DNA of 64,000 bases, from NCBI GenBank assembly GCA_029204045.2, contig CM055062.1, positions 12,464,316 through 12,528,315 of the forward strand, read 5' to 3'. The translations under genes and the position numbers were made by a program. Shown piece by piece: positions 9,449-20,511 of this stretch. Source of the stretch: Tillandsia leiboldiana. Lineage: Eukaryota > Streptophyta > Magnoliopsida > Poales > Bromeliaceae. How positions within the stretch are numbered: the first letter of the stretch is position 1; each line of letters starts with the position of its first letter. Under the pieces are notes generated by a model. That model saw only the letters and a list, made by a program, of their open reading frames with translations. It did not search any database and was not told the DNA's origin.

Positions 9449-9937
9449 GTATGATCGTATCATATCACATATAAGACTTTTCCCAACTCTTCACACAGAC
9501 AAACACTCTCTCTCATAGGGAAACGCAAAAGGGTAGGTGAGGGGGTATATAATGAGTAGGAGATGAGGAAAAGTGAGGGGGCGTACGTTTTGGAAAGACG
9601 TGAGGGGGAGGTGATGGGGTGTAAGTTGTAGGAAGAAATTAATGAGAAGAGGTGAAGACATGAGAAAGAAATTAATGAGGGGAGGTGAAGAGTGTAAGAG
9701 AGAAAGAGACACTTCAGGATAGAGAGGTGAGGAGAAAGTAGGAGAGCGTTTTACAAAAAATAGAATTAAATGTCGTGTGGAAAGAGGTTGGGGGGAGAGA
9801 AAGAAATGCTTCAGGAAGCAAGAGAGTTGGAGAGAGAAAATATTTTTAAAAATAAAATATTAAAAATAATAGGTTCCATTGCCCCCAAATTAAGGAAATG
9901 ATGCCACATCAGATTTAATTAGGAGAAATTATATAGA
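8998..9937 (-). mobile_element. Possible non-autonomous Helitron
   Basis: On the minus strand the sequence ends with a GC-rich hairpin (ACCCGC...GCGGGT, 9009-9028), then AACTACACTAG and a T. This matches the Helitron 3' pattern of a hairpin about 10 nt before CTRR. The opposite end is only guessed: minus-strand TCTATATAATTTCTCC near 9937, close to a CTGATGTGGCA motif. No Rep/helicase coding is present. A CT microsatellite (9417-9448) is internal. Confidence 0.4.
9417..9448. repeat. (CT)n microsatellite
   Basis: Uninterrupted CT dinucleotides of about 30 bp. The predicted protein with repeated Arg-Glu on the minus strand is an artefact of this repeat. Confidence 0.9.
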
Positions 9938-11956
9938 GGTATAGGTTGCCCTGTACTTCGTGGCCCCAGAGTAGGGCTTACATTACTTCTAAGATGCCCT
10001 CGTTTCATACTTTCAGAAGTCATGTGGTTCGAGGTTTGCATTACTTCAAAAATATTGTATAGTTATATTTAGATTGACAGGTTTATTACTAATTTATTAA
10101 TCTACTTGGGTTGAACGGTTGTAGAAAATTAATATATTTTTATTAATAGATTACTAATAATTTTAATCAAGTATGAAAATAAAAATATTTTTTAATTCAT
10201 GATAATCTAGTATTTCTACAACCTGGTAATTTATAATAATTCCACTACTTCACTTATATTTTTTGGCAACTAATCAATTTGAGTTCAATAGTGATGATTT
10301 GAATAATTTCAGTACAAAATATAAAATATTATCAGAATATTATAAATCGTTAATTCGAACAAACAAATTCTTAATATAATTATCTTTATTTTATGTAAGA
10401 AAAAGCAATTTGACTTGTTATAAGCTATCTCTTTGCTATTTACATGGTAACACAATTTGAATTTTGCAAGATAGGGGGATCTGTTTTCTTCACAGCAAAT
10501 TAAAATGGTCACCAAAGAAAATACCATTTCTCTGAGAAAATAATCTTATTTTTGAAGGATAGAGATTGATATATGAGATGTAATTGATGTTCTCTGTGAG
10601 GTAAATTATATAAAAATAAGAATTAATTTTATTAGTAAGCTCTTTGAATTATCGAAAATGCCCTTTGAATTTTTGAAATCTCTTGTATACCCCTCTAAGT
10701 ATAACGTTTCTTTCATCAATACTCCTACCGTTAGCTTTTTGCTAACGTCCGTCAACTTAACATATTTTTTTACTTTCCTTCAAAATATGAAATTCTATTT
10801 TACCGTTAACTTTTGTTCATTATTTGTTTAAAAACCAAACTAAAATTATAGGCTATTTTTAAGTAAATCCTTGAAGTTTTTATTAACCTTTTCTTTTTTA
10901 AACAGAAACTTCATTTAGCTTTTGATTTTTTAGGACAAGCCATATGGACTACCTCCATATTAAGATTTTAACCTTATACTTTTTGCGTGAACAGTTTACT
11001 AAATATGATTAAATAATATTTTACCATAAATATTTTTTTTTTTATAGTCAAAGAACTGAAGTGCAATAACATTTTACTTTTTTTTCCTATCAGAGTTATT
11101 TTAGTTAGTTTTGTCAAAAAATTTATTTAACCAAAATTGCTCTATTAATTATTACATTAATTTTTTAAAATTTTACATACTGTGAAGTAAATAAAATTAT
11201 TAAATTTCTGAAAGGATAAAATCTCTTATTTAATTGAAAAAATAATTTAATTTCAAGATAACAAATTTTAAGAAGACTTTAATTAAAAATGATAAATTCA
11301 GAGAATATTTCATAATGGGTTGTAGTCGAAGGGGTCTCCATATACTCATCCAATAGGTAGGGTGTGGTGAAGGATCACTTAACAAATTATGAAGTGAACT
11401 TTAAAGAATATTTCATTCTTAGATGAATGAAATGTAGAATGTACATCCTTTTGAAGGGTATTGATGAGAATGAAATGGAGGGTAAAGCTGGTATTTTAAA
11501 ACTTTTATACTTGAATACGACTGAATGTTAGTTACGAGGGCATTTTGAAATTTCTCCATACTTCAGGAGGACAAATATGGAATTTCAAGATTTAAGAGGT
11601 ATTCATGAAATTATAGCTATTTGGAAGGATATTGAAAAAAAAAAATCTAGAAAAATAATGAATTCTAGTTAAATAGTTTCAATTTGCACGAATGAAGGAT
11701 AAGATTATAATTTTTATTGACATTATTTCAACTTAAAACAAATACATTGATTTTGATTCCACCTTTATTATCTCACATTAGCCAGTAGAATCGACCAAAT
11801 TAGAAAAATCTGTGTATCTACCGAAGGTGAAGGTCGGGGTGAGCACCAGTTGGTTCAGTCAACTTTTAAAATTTCTTCAAAAAAAACTACTTTTCAGTTT
11901 ATTCAGTTTCTAATAGAATTTTTTTTTGAATTGAAATATACTAAACTAGTAAAAAA
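9938..11956. other. AT-rich spacer without recognised genes
   Basis: No open frame resembles a protein I recognise. Two blocks (about 10635-10760 and, inverted, about 11440-11640) share a style of sequence (ATGCCCT, TTTTGAAAT, CAATACTCC/GGTATTGATGA), which could be degraded ends of a DNA transposon. The match is too weak to call. Confidence 0.5.
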
Positions 11957-11960
11957 AACG

Positions 11961-12038
<78 letters not shown>
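11961..12038. repeat. (TA)n microsatellite
   Basis: About 75 bp of TA dinucleotides. Homogeneous and probably length-variable. Confidence 0.95.
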
Positions 12039-12040
<2 letters not shown>

Positions 12041-12257
12041 ATCTGAAGGTAGAAGTGGTTAAACTGTACAATTAGTTGATTATAGTTAACATTAATATGA
12101 ATATTAAACTATAAAAAATTTAGTTAATTTTTAAAATCAAATTGATTAATTCTCCCTCTTTGCTCACTTAATTTGCTCGCACCAAGACAGGAGGAGTGCC
12201 GATCATAAGATGTAGGTTTCTTCCGTTCCTCCTTTTAGTTCAAGTAGTGCAACAACT
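12039..12257. other. Spacer, nothing recognised
   Basis: AT-rich unique sequence between the TA microsatellite and the 3' end of the LINE. No open frame, hairpin or repeat stands out. Confidence 0.5.
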
Positions 12258-13232
12258 TTTTCTCTCTCTCTTTTTTTTATTTATTTTTTATTTATTTTTT
12301 TTATTTTTGTTTTTAGAAAGATAGCAAGCTACTTGTTTCATTTAACCGGGAACTGAACTAAACAACAAGAGTGCAACAACGAGGGTTTTTGAAAAAAAAG
12401 AAGAAAAAAAAGGAAAAAAAAGAAGAAGGAATCAATCCGACCCCGACCAAAGCGCCACTTCACCTCTGACCCAACGAACAGCACAAAGGGGATCAATGTT
12501 AACCTGGTGGAAAATAACTCTATTTCTGAGTCTCCAGAGCACCCACCAGTTCGCAGCCAGATAGGTTAGGGACTTGTTCACGTCTGAAACTCTCTTCCCA
12601 CCCACCCGCCCGTCTCCCCCACACCCTCCGAACGTTGTTCCCTAAAGCCTGGATATCAACGGGCCCGTCTCCCATCCCGAACAAGAACCGAGAGTACACG
12701 CACCCCGTAAAAAGGTGGTCTGCCATCTCCATCTGAACCCCACAGAGCACGCAGAGATTGTTTCCACACTAACCCCTTTTTAGAAGGTTATATATCGTAG
12801 GAAGCCGGTTCTTTAAAGCGATCCAGATAAAAATTTTAACCTTAGCCAGCAGGCGCAACCTCCAAATAGAAAAAGCGGTAAGATCTCGTAATCCCTCGTC
12901 GATGAGGAAGGTGTATGTAGACTTGACAGTAAAAATACCCTTGTTGTTCCACCTCCACACCAACTCGTCATTCCTATTCCCTGGCATGGCGGCCCCACCA
13001 AATCCTTCGGTTTCTTCACACGTTTCCTGCCCGACGGTCCCCTCTTAGAGGCTCCTCTTAGGATCTTCCGTCATCTCCATCTATCCTGGTCAAATCATGC
13101 GTAGACTTTGGTCGGCTTCCTAACAACCTTACTTAACAGCTCGAAGCAAAGAGATTGCAAGGTTACATCGCCACACCACCTGCCCGTCCAAAAACTCACG
13201 AGTCTCCTATCATCGAGTCGGTAGGAAACCCC
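12258..13232 (-). pseudogene. LINE-1 segment 4 of 4: zf-RVT region and 3' end
   Basis: On the minus strand this holds the C-terminal zf-RVT domain of a plant L1-like ORF2. One frame carries WRWNNKGIFTVKSTYTFL and AKVKIFIWIALKNRLPT, then CVLCGVQMEMADHLFTGC with the zinc-binding C-x2-C...H-x4-C pattern. Stops and a frame change separate the pieces. The A-rich 3' tail appears on the plus strand as T-rich sequence at 12258-12316. At 13228-13232 it meets LTR-X; joining to 41252 continues the LINE frame (LFKGG / VSYRLDDRRLVSFWTGRWCGD). Confidence 0.87.
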
Positions 13233-15914
13233 TATAATACTTGAAAAATTCAAAATTGGATTTTAATAAGTTAGAATGTGGATTCAAAATTAAAATATAG
13301 TTTCTGGGAAATTATGGATCAAAAAGTGCAAATTTGCACAGTTTTCAAAAAAACTGTCTCCCAACTTATAGATCCGGGCCTGAACTCGAAAAATTAAAAT
13401 CGCCAATAGATCCATCGCATCGAATTGGTTAAAAGTGGTGCAAACCGATTTTCGATTTGACGGTTGGATCCTCTCGAAAACAGCGAAAAACAAAGTGGGG
13501 CCCACAACTTAAGTCATGTAGTAACCCCTGATTTAATTTCCTCGCCGGCCAACGTTAGCCGATCGACTGTCTGGAGTCCGAATCAGACGGTTCGAATAGT
13601 CGATTTAAATGGCATCGATGTTTTGAACGCAATGGCGCAGTCAAAATTTATGTTCGACGAACCTAGAGCATCGTAGTGCGTGCCAAACTGTTAAATGCAC
13701 TAAATATTGTGGATCGAGAATTTGTCAGGGCACAACCTCAACTAACCAAATACACTACCTAAAAGGTTTTGTCAAGCCAGACGTCGTGACAAAGTCCGTT
13801 TTCCAATTTGACCACTCTAAAGTCTTGAAAAGCGCAAAAAACAGAGAAAAGAGGGTATTTTGTGGAAAAATCTTATATTTTATGGACCAATTTAAAAGAA
13901 ACTTGGTAGGGAGGGATCTCTGTGCATAATGTTGCTACAGTGAGGGACCTAAGTGAAGAGAGTGAGTGATGGAGGACTTATTTGCATTTTGTAGCAATAT
14001 GTACATATAGCAACCTTGTGTAACCCTAACCCTAGCCTTAGCCGTTTTCCTCTAGAAACCACATCCCCCACGACTCTTCCTCTTCCTCATCTGTCTTCCC
14101 CGAGCCCCAGCATCGCCGGCTGCCGCCTTCCATCGCTGAAAAAAAATCAAGAAAAGGATCTTGGTTCTTGATCCCGGAAGCGTGGGAGGGTAGGTTGCAC
14201 CAAAGCGTTGGGCTTGCTGCCAGATGACCCTACAGCCTTCTCTTGTCTCCAGAAGGCGATCCCGAAGGATCCCACCGCTGGTAGTGGCCGTGCGACGCCA
14301 GAAAAGGCATCTTCTTCTTCCTTGGAGCCGATAAGGTGAGCTCTTCCTTTTCTTTAAATTTCTTACAACCTGGATCACCTCAGATTGTTTCTGACATCAC
14401 AAGGGTTCTCCCAACCAAACCCCGAGGTCGGATGAGCGTCGGTTTGCCGGCGGAGGGGTTACACCTCGCTTTGCTCCGCCTCGGGCAAGCCTTGTTCCCG
14501 GCGGTTTTGGCCGAAAACCAAGATGCCCAGCTTCTTCTGCTGGACCTTCTCTAGCCTATCACCAAATTTGGTGAGGTTTGGTGCACTGTGGAGACCACGA
14601 GCCCATGCCCTAGTTTTGTAGAAAGTAGGTGTTGGCCGAGCTTCTTGCTTCGGCGCCGCCGCTGCTCCTGGACACAGGGGTTAGCCATGGATGAATTCAC
14701 AAGGCCAAGAGGGGCCCATTCGTACCTTTGCATGTGGCCCATGCGGCCCGGATAAAAGTTCGCCATTAATGGTCCAAGGTTGGCCCATTAATGGCGGCCG
14801 GCCATCCGCCGCCTTCCACCGACGGGGAGATACCCAGACCTTCCCAAAATGATGTGAGGAAGCTTGTGGTGCTGTCCTTTGCACCCGAGAAACCCTGGTT
14901 AGTAAGTTGTCATGGTTGCTACCCAAGGTGACCACATGGCCTATCTCCGGCCAACGCCGCAACCGGGCGCCGGAGCTCGACTCAGTTGTGTTCTTTGTAG
15001 TGCCCGTAGTTGGGAAAGGGCCATACTTGCCTTAGCTCTGCTCCAGAACTCTTGTTCTGTGAAGTTGCTCGTGCATGAGTTCTTGGCCATGGCCGAGTTT
15101 GCTTCGGCGGCCACTCCGGCCACTCCGCAACCCTCGGTTAGTGAGCCATTGTCTTCCCTCAGTCCCAAGAGCTGGATGCTCATCTTCTTTCGAAAAATGA
15201 CTAAGTGGATTCGAGGTTGTATCATGCTAAGCCCTAGGTTGGTCTAGGTTGATCCTTAAAGTGGTCCAGTAGCAAATTAACTTCGCGACAGTGAGCCCTA
15301 GCCTCTACTCCATCCCTTGAGCTTGATGCTCACCTCTGTCCAAAGAAGGACTGAAGGGATTGTGAGTTCTTGAGTGCTAAGCCCTAGAATGGCCATTGTT
15401 GGCCCTTCAGCTGTTCCAGAAGCTTTGTAGCTTTGCGGGGGTGAGCTTCTAAGTTTGTTGGACCTCCTGAGCATGATGCTCACCTTAGTTGGGCAATTGA
15501 TCAAGTGGTTAGGTTAAAATTGCAAGTTGTGCCTATTAGCCTACGGAAAGGATGACCCGAAGTTATTCTTGGGTTCCGTGCTGCTCCCAAATGGTGAGCA
15601 CGGCGTTCAGTACGTCGAGGCCCACCTACTGGGGGACTCGGTTCAGTTCAAAAGTAATCGAAAAGAAAATACAAGCTTAAAAGGCCTTAAAATCCTGAAA
15701 TAATGTGATTTTAGTAAACCCTAGGGGTCAAATTGCAATTGTGACATCGTGGGATGTCTTGCGTTGTGTGCCCATGATCTCTAAAGCCTTCAATGGAGAT
15801 CCGATGGCTTTCGTTGAGCGGGAATCAATTATCGGACCGTAAATCAACAAAATCATCGGTTTAACGGCGACTCGGTCTTAATCGCGCAAATTGAGGAATT
15901 TTGGCGATTAAGTT
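13233..15914 (+). repeat. LTR-X, left part (solo Gypsy LTR carrying the Copia insertion)
   Basis: It begins TATAATAC (terminal G mutated to A) after the target copy ACCCC (13228-13232). The other end is CGTGACA at 41247, followed by ACCCC (41248-41252). Without the Copia copies the LTR is about 4.9 kb and has no gag-pol, so it is a solo LTR. It shares blocks with LTR-Z in the opposite direction (for example GAACGCAATGGCGC and GTCTGGAGTCCGA). A leader-like CCTAACCCTAGCC region (14025-14045) and a possible donor AAG|GTGAGC near 14335 suggest the transcription start zone. Confidence 0.85.
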
Positions 15915-17251
15915 TGTTGGGTCGTATATAATACGGATCTAAATAGGGGAAGAAACACCTAGAGGGGGGTGAATAGGTGTAAACGTATAAACACTCCAAA
16001 AATCGTTGCGATAAAACCCAATGCGGAAAATAAAATAACACGCAAGATTTTTACGTGGAAAACTCCATCACCGGAGTAAAAAACCACGGGACCGATAACA
16101 CGGCAGAAATCCACTAGAATTAAAACACGTACAAGGTGATTTACCGTACACACTTACGACTCAACCTTTTCCATACGCTCCTAGAGGATCTTCTCCGCTC
16201 GCTCCGACGCTTCTCGAATCCACGATCTGCGCCCAACGCCGAATCCACGGCGTCCAACGTCGAATCCACGACGTCCGACCGAATCCACGGTCTTCACCCA
16301 ATAGCACCGTTCGAATCCACGAACGTGCCTCGCTCCGAATCCACGAGAGCGATTGAACCTTGAATCCACAAGGACACGCGAATCCACGCGCCGATTTTTG
16401 GGGAAAATCGTTGTTTTTTGGGTGGTGATGATCCGCCGAATACTTAGATCAAAGATAGATCGGAAATACCATCTAAGTATTCATTAGTTTGATTCAACTC
16501 AAGATGTGAGTATGAAAACCTAGAATCAAACTAATCAATATAGATGAAGAAACATAGAGTATTCTCTAATGATTTCCTTTCTTCTCTATATGTGGATCTA
16601 TAGCCGTATATGATGATACAAGAAAATGACGGCTATGTGGATTCACCCTAGAAAAGGAGTCATAGGGTGTATTTATAGGTTAGAAACCCTAGGAAGGAGA
16701 TAAGAATCAAAAACCAACCATTTCTGGATTTTTACGGACGGCGATCCGGATCGTGATAACTAGGATCCGGATCGTCATAACGAAACAGCCAATTCCAGAA
16801 AAACGAAGGTTCGGGATCCGGATCATGTGACTACGATCCGGATCGTTCATACAGTTCACCAAACATCAACGTTCGGGATCCGGATTGCGAAGCAAGATCC
16901 GGATCGTTCAAGGTAGATGGTAAACTCAACGTTCGGGATCCGGATCAAGAGACTACGATCCGGATTGCGACGATGTATGAACGAACCACCTTCGGGATCC
17001 GGATCGAACAACCTGATCCGGATCCTGAACATGTCCCAAGTCCAGTTTTTGATTTTTATGCAATGAAAGATTCTTCCAAGTGTTTCTACACTACAAGAAG
17101 TATTCGGATCACACAAATTCTTTAGTTAAACATACCTGATCCTTTTGAATTCTTCTTACTTGAGATTGAGTTAAATGATCCAACTTTCTTCATCTTCAAT
17201 CTTCAAGACTTGAGACTTTCACGAAACTACGCCAACTCAAATTCCGTAACA
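15915..17251 (-). repeat. 3' LTR of Copia-B (1337 bp)
   Basis: On the plus strand it reads TGTTGGG...CCGTAACA. TATA box on the minus strand at 16671-16677, hairpin array at 16205-16400, GATCCGGATC array at 16741-17031. The open frames inside are not proteins. Confidence 0.93.
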
Positions 17252-17266
17252 ATCTCCCCCTTTGGC
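17252..17266 (-). other. Polypurine tract of Copia-B
   Basis: Reverse complement of ATCTCCCCCTTTGGC, adjoining the 3' LTR. Confidence 0.8.
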
Positions 17267-17809
17267 GGTTTCGTGACAAAACATAGATCCACTAAAGAAA
17301 ATTCAAAAAGATATTTTTGTTGCTATCACCATACAACAAAAATTTACAATGGAGATCCAAAATACAATACATGAGTTAAACTCCTAAAACAGACTCTAGA
17401 CTTAGACATCTGTACTCTCTGCAAAAAGAAATCATTCTTGACAAAAGAAATCGTTAGATACCTCAAGAATTTTGTATTATTCAAAAACCACAAGCAGAGA
17501 TGAAGTTTAAACTCATTTATACTTACCATGACATTTATATTCAGATATGTAAACTGATCATAGTTAAAGAAACACCAACATATCTTCTTAGCACGTAAAA
17601 ACCAAATGTCATGAACATGTTTGTGACAAACTTATATATATATATAGATATGTAATTGATCAGAGTTAAGAACCAACATATCTTCTATGCAATCAAAAAC
17701 CAAGTGTCACAAACTTGTTAGTGAACATCAACTAGTTAGTTATATTACATGCCCAAATAGTTAGCAAATAGTTAGTCGAGGCATGCATTCAAACAAATGG
17801 AAAAACCAA

Positions 17810-18049
17810 AAGTTGAAGTTCTACTTACCTTTGTGTTTCAACTTACCTTTGATGTTCCAACACATCATAAAGTTGAAGTTCTACTTACCTTTGTGTTTCA
17901 ACTTACCTTTGATGTTCCAACACATCATAAAGTTGAAGTTCTACTTACCTTTGTGTTTCAACTTACCTTTGATGTTCCAACACATCATAAAGTTGAAGTT
18001 CTACTTACCTTTGTGTTTCAACTTACCTTTGATGTTCCAACACATCATC
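17810..18049 (-). repeat. Four 60-bp tandem repeats with eight GGTAAGT motifs
   Basis: Four essentially identical 60-bp units. Read in the element's sense direction, each unit contains CAAAGGTAAGT twice, which matches the plant 5' splice-site consensus AG|GTAAGT and is complementary to the U1 snRNA 5' end. The array lies after the accessory ORF and before the purine tract. Copia-C has the same array with indels (29880-30115). Apparent open frames through it are repeat artefacts. Confidence 0.9.
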
Positions 18050-18260
18050 ATGTTCAATCAATCATTGTTCAAGTTCTCTATAAACTCTCTCCCCCTTTTT
18101 GTCACAAAACAAAGCCAAAATGTAGTTAAGACTACGAAATGTTAGGAGAGTGAAAAAGTTCCAATAAAACGTAAAACCTGAGAACTAAGCTAAAAGTAAG
18201 TATAAGACTAAATCCTAAAATCAAAATCCTGCACAAAAAGAAGAAAAAGGAAGGTGCAGT

Positions 18261-18875
18261 TCAGTCGGAGGAGTCGGAGCTGGTACAACTGAGCTTGCTC
18301 AAAATCCCTTTAAGCATTGTCGAAATAGTTGAGCACTTCTTCTTGATCTTCTTCTGTTTAGAGGAAAGTTGCTGAAGTTCCTTCGACATTCTTTCTTGTT
18401 CAGCAGACAGTCTTTGTTGTTCCTGTCGAAGCGATTCCAACACATCAGCGTCTGTAGCCTGTCTCTTCATGTGTGATGGATGCTGTGTAGATGCAGATGG
18501 GGCATCCGGTCCCGTAACCCATGGAGATTCAGTTTGTAGAATTCCAGAGAGTGAGCGAGCTCTGGTGAGAGGCCTACTAGGCTGATTTTCACTCCATTGG
18601 ACAGTCTTCCGTCTCGTATATTGCTTAGTTGTTGATGCAGATTTCATTAGCCTTTTGCCCTTGACAGATTTCCTGTTTTCCTAATCAATTTTCTGTTGAA
18701 CATCTTTGAAGAATTCATCCCATTCTTCATCATCATAGTCTGAGCTGTCTTCCTCTGCATTTTTCGTCTTGTTTTGAGTTGAATCATCTGGTTCCCTTTT
18801 AACAGATGTACTTGTGTGCATCATTGAAGCCAGGAGAAGGATTAACCAAGAGAAACTCATTGAATTAAGTGCCAT
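18261..18875 (-). pseudogene. Accessory ORF of Copia-B with one internal TAG (env-like position)
   Basis: From ATG at 18875 the frame encodes 64 residues and reaches TAG (18681-18683). The same frame then stays open for 139 more codons to a TGA at 18261. The first part has a hydrophobic N-terminus (SFSWLILLLAS, residues 8-18) resembling a signal peptide or membrane anchor, then an acidic stretch (SSDYDDEEWDEFF). The second part has a basic region (YTRRKTVQW) and a strong coiled coil (codons about 144-180; SLRQEQQRLSAEQERMSKEL). Position after pol and the membrane/coil layout recall the env-like ORF of some Sireviruses, but it is much shorter and I see no family match. It may be a small accessory protein, a captured host fragment, or a read-through product. 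Confidence 0.6.
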
Positions 18876-18905
18876 TGATCAAAGTGCTTGAGTTAAGAAG
18901 GTGTC

Positions 18906-19285
18906 CTGTGAAAACCAACTCAAGAACACAAAAATTCTTAGTTTTCAAAAATTTGAAAAATTGTACCCAAACAATCATAATCATGTAGAGAAGCCAAGAA
19001 TCAAATTAGTTTTGCAAAAGGACTTTTAAAAGTAGATCAATTGCATGAATTTCGAAAATCCTTATTATATGCCCTAAAACCGAAATTTTAGAAATCGAAG
19101 CCTAAAAATCCGTTAATCAGGAGAAAACCTAGCATATAATCAAAACTAAACTACCCAGAGTTCTTATTTCAAAAGAAATTTGATCAAAAACCATCCACAA
19201 ACAAAGTTGATCCAAGAAATTCGTGCGTTTGAGGAGGAAAAGAGAAAAACGGTGAAAAACCGAGATTTTGATCAATAAAACTTAC
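18906..19285 (-). other. Putative 380-bp intron in the 5' leader of the accessory ORF
   Basis: Donor CCAA|GTAAGT (G at 19285) and acceptor TTTTCACAG|GACACC (last base 18906) bracket a T-rich segment typical of plant introns. The intron contains several ATG triplets, while the predicted exon 1 and the first 30 nt of exon 2 contain none, so splicing would make 18875 the first ATG. Copia-C keeps both sites (intron 30957-31332). Confidence 0.55.
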
Positions 19286-19400
19286 TTGGAATTGAAGAAC
19301 TTGAGTTTGAAAGCTTCCAAGAAGGATGAAATCTAGAGAGAAGCGCTCTGGAAACTTTTGAACAAAAGATTGGAGTAAAAGAAATCAAAACCCTTTTGTT

Positions 19401-19585
19401 CTTTATAAAAACCTAGCCGCGATCCGGATCCTCCCGAGCTTGCGATCCGGATCGGCTACCCGCAGTGAGAAAACTGCGTTCGGGATCCGGATCGGCAGGT
19501 CCAATCCGGATCGTCAGCCCGCAGGAGAAAACCTGCGTTCGGGATCCGGATCACCTTGCCCGATCCGGATCGGCCCCAACTTTTT
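19401..19585 (-). promoter_or_regulatory. Internal promoter-like module: GATCCGGATC array plus TATA box
   Basis: On the minus strand, several GATCCGGATC-type palindromes (19422-19583) are followed by CTAGGTTTTTATAAAG (TATA at 19401-19407). This is the same arrangement as in the LTR U3. The expected start near 19370 is 85 bp before the splice donor. Two short hairpins with different arms (GCAGT/ACTGC, CGCAGG/CCTGCG) lie between palindromes. Same module in Copia-C at 31448-31622. Confidence 0.6.
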
Positions 19586-19589
19586 CTTA

Positions 19590-20511
19590 AGAAAATTTCA
19601 GAGAAATTCAGGAAAATCCAGAAAAAGATTGTAAGCACAAATGTGTATCAACTTTAAACAAAAATCATCGTTTCATACAACAAGAATTAGATTATGCCAA
19701 ATCTATCAATAATATCCAAAAATGAAACGAAAATTTACAAAAATTAAATCCCTTAAAGTTGAACACCTTCAATCACATCTAACTTGATCTTATGAGTAAT
19801 GCCTTTATCAAATAATCAATTTGGTAAAGAAAATGAAATACAAAGATCAATAGATGTTTGAAATCCCAAATATAGTAGATAATATTTCTAGACAATCTGT
19901 TGAAGAGAGTGGCTCTTTGAGCATCTTTCTTTAAAATCCCACCTTATACCAACCTTGAAATTTGACAGAGTCAAGTATTTCAATATGCATTTTACTTAAT
20001 CAAAAATTTGAACAACCATGCTTGGTATACATGTGGTAGCTGCACACAATACTCGGACGACCGAGGTGGTAGCTCTTTCCTCCATGTGGTGGTAGTTTTC
20101 ACACTCCTCATTGGGATGTAACTCTTTCCACATCTTTTGAGCATTTTACATTATCTTTGACTCCCCCTCAATTGGCTATCAATTATTTAAGATATAAAGT
20201 ATTCAACCAAAAATTGATCTCGATTTCATACTCGACTAAACAGTCAAATAAGATAATGACTATACCAAGAGATCATTGAGAGAGAAATTGACTTTGATCA
20301 CTTTAGAAGATGATTTAATTAACATAAACGATCATTGCAACAATGAAATATTATGATGGCAAAAGCATAATAAATTTCTAAATGTGTGAACAGATGCAAT
20401 TAAAGTCAATTAAGATCTATGCTCAATTACTATCCTATGTACAAACATAGATAAAGAACAAAACAAAAACAAATACAAAACCTATCCTAAGCAAAGATTT
20501 CAAAAAGAAGA
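19590..20511 (-). other. Non-coding spacer between pol and the accessory module
   Basis: AT-rich, no conserved frame. It holds short repeats of GTGGTAGCT (20030-20095). I see no further feature. Confidence 0.5.

Noticed and set aside
17783..18145. CRISPR-like perfect repeats or a repeat protein
   Set aside because: The 60-bp units are directly adjacent with no spacers, in a plant retrotransposon 3' region; the open frames on the plus strand merely follow the repeat.
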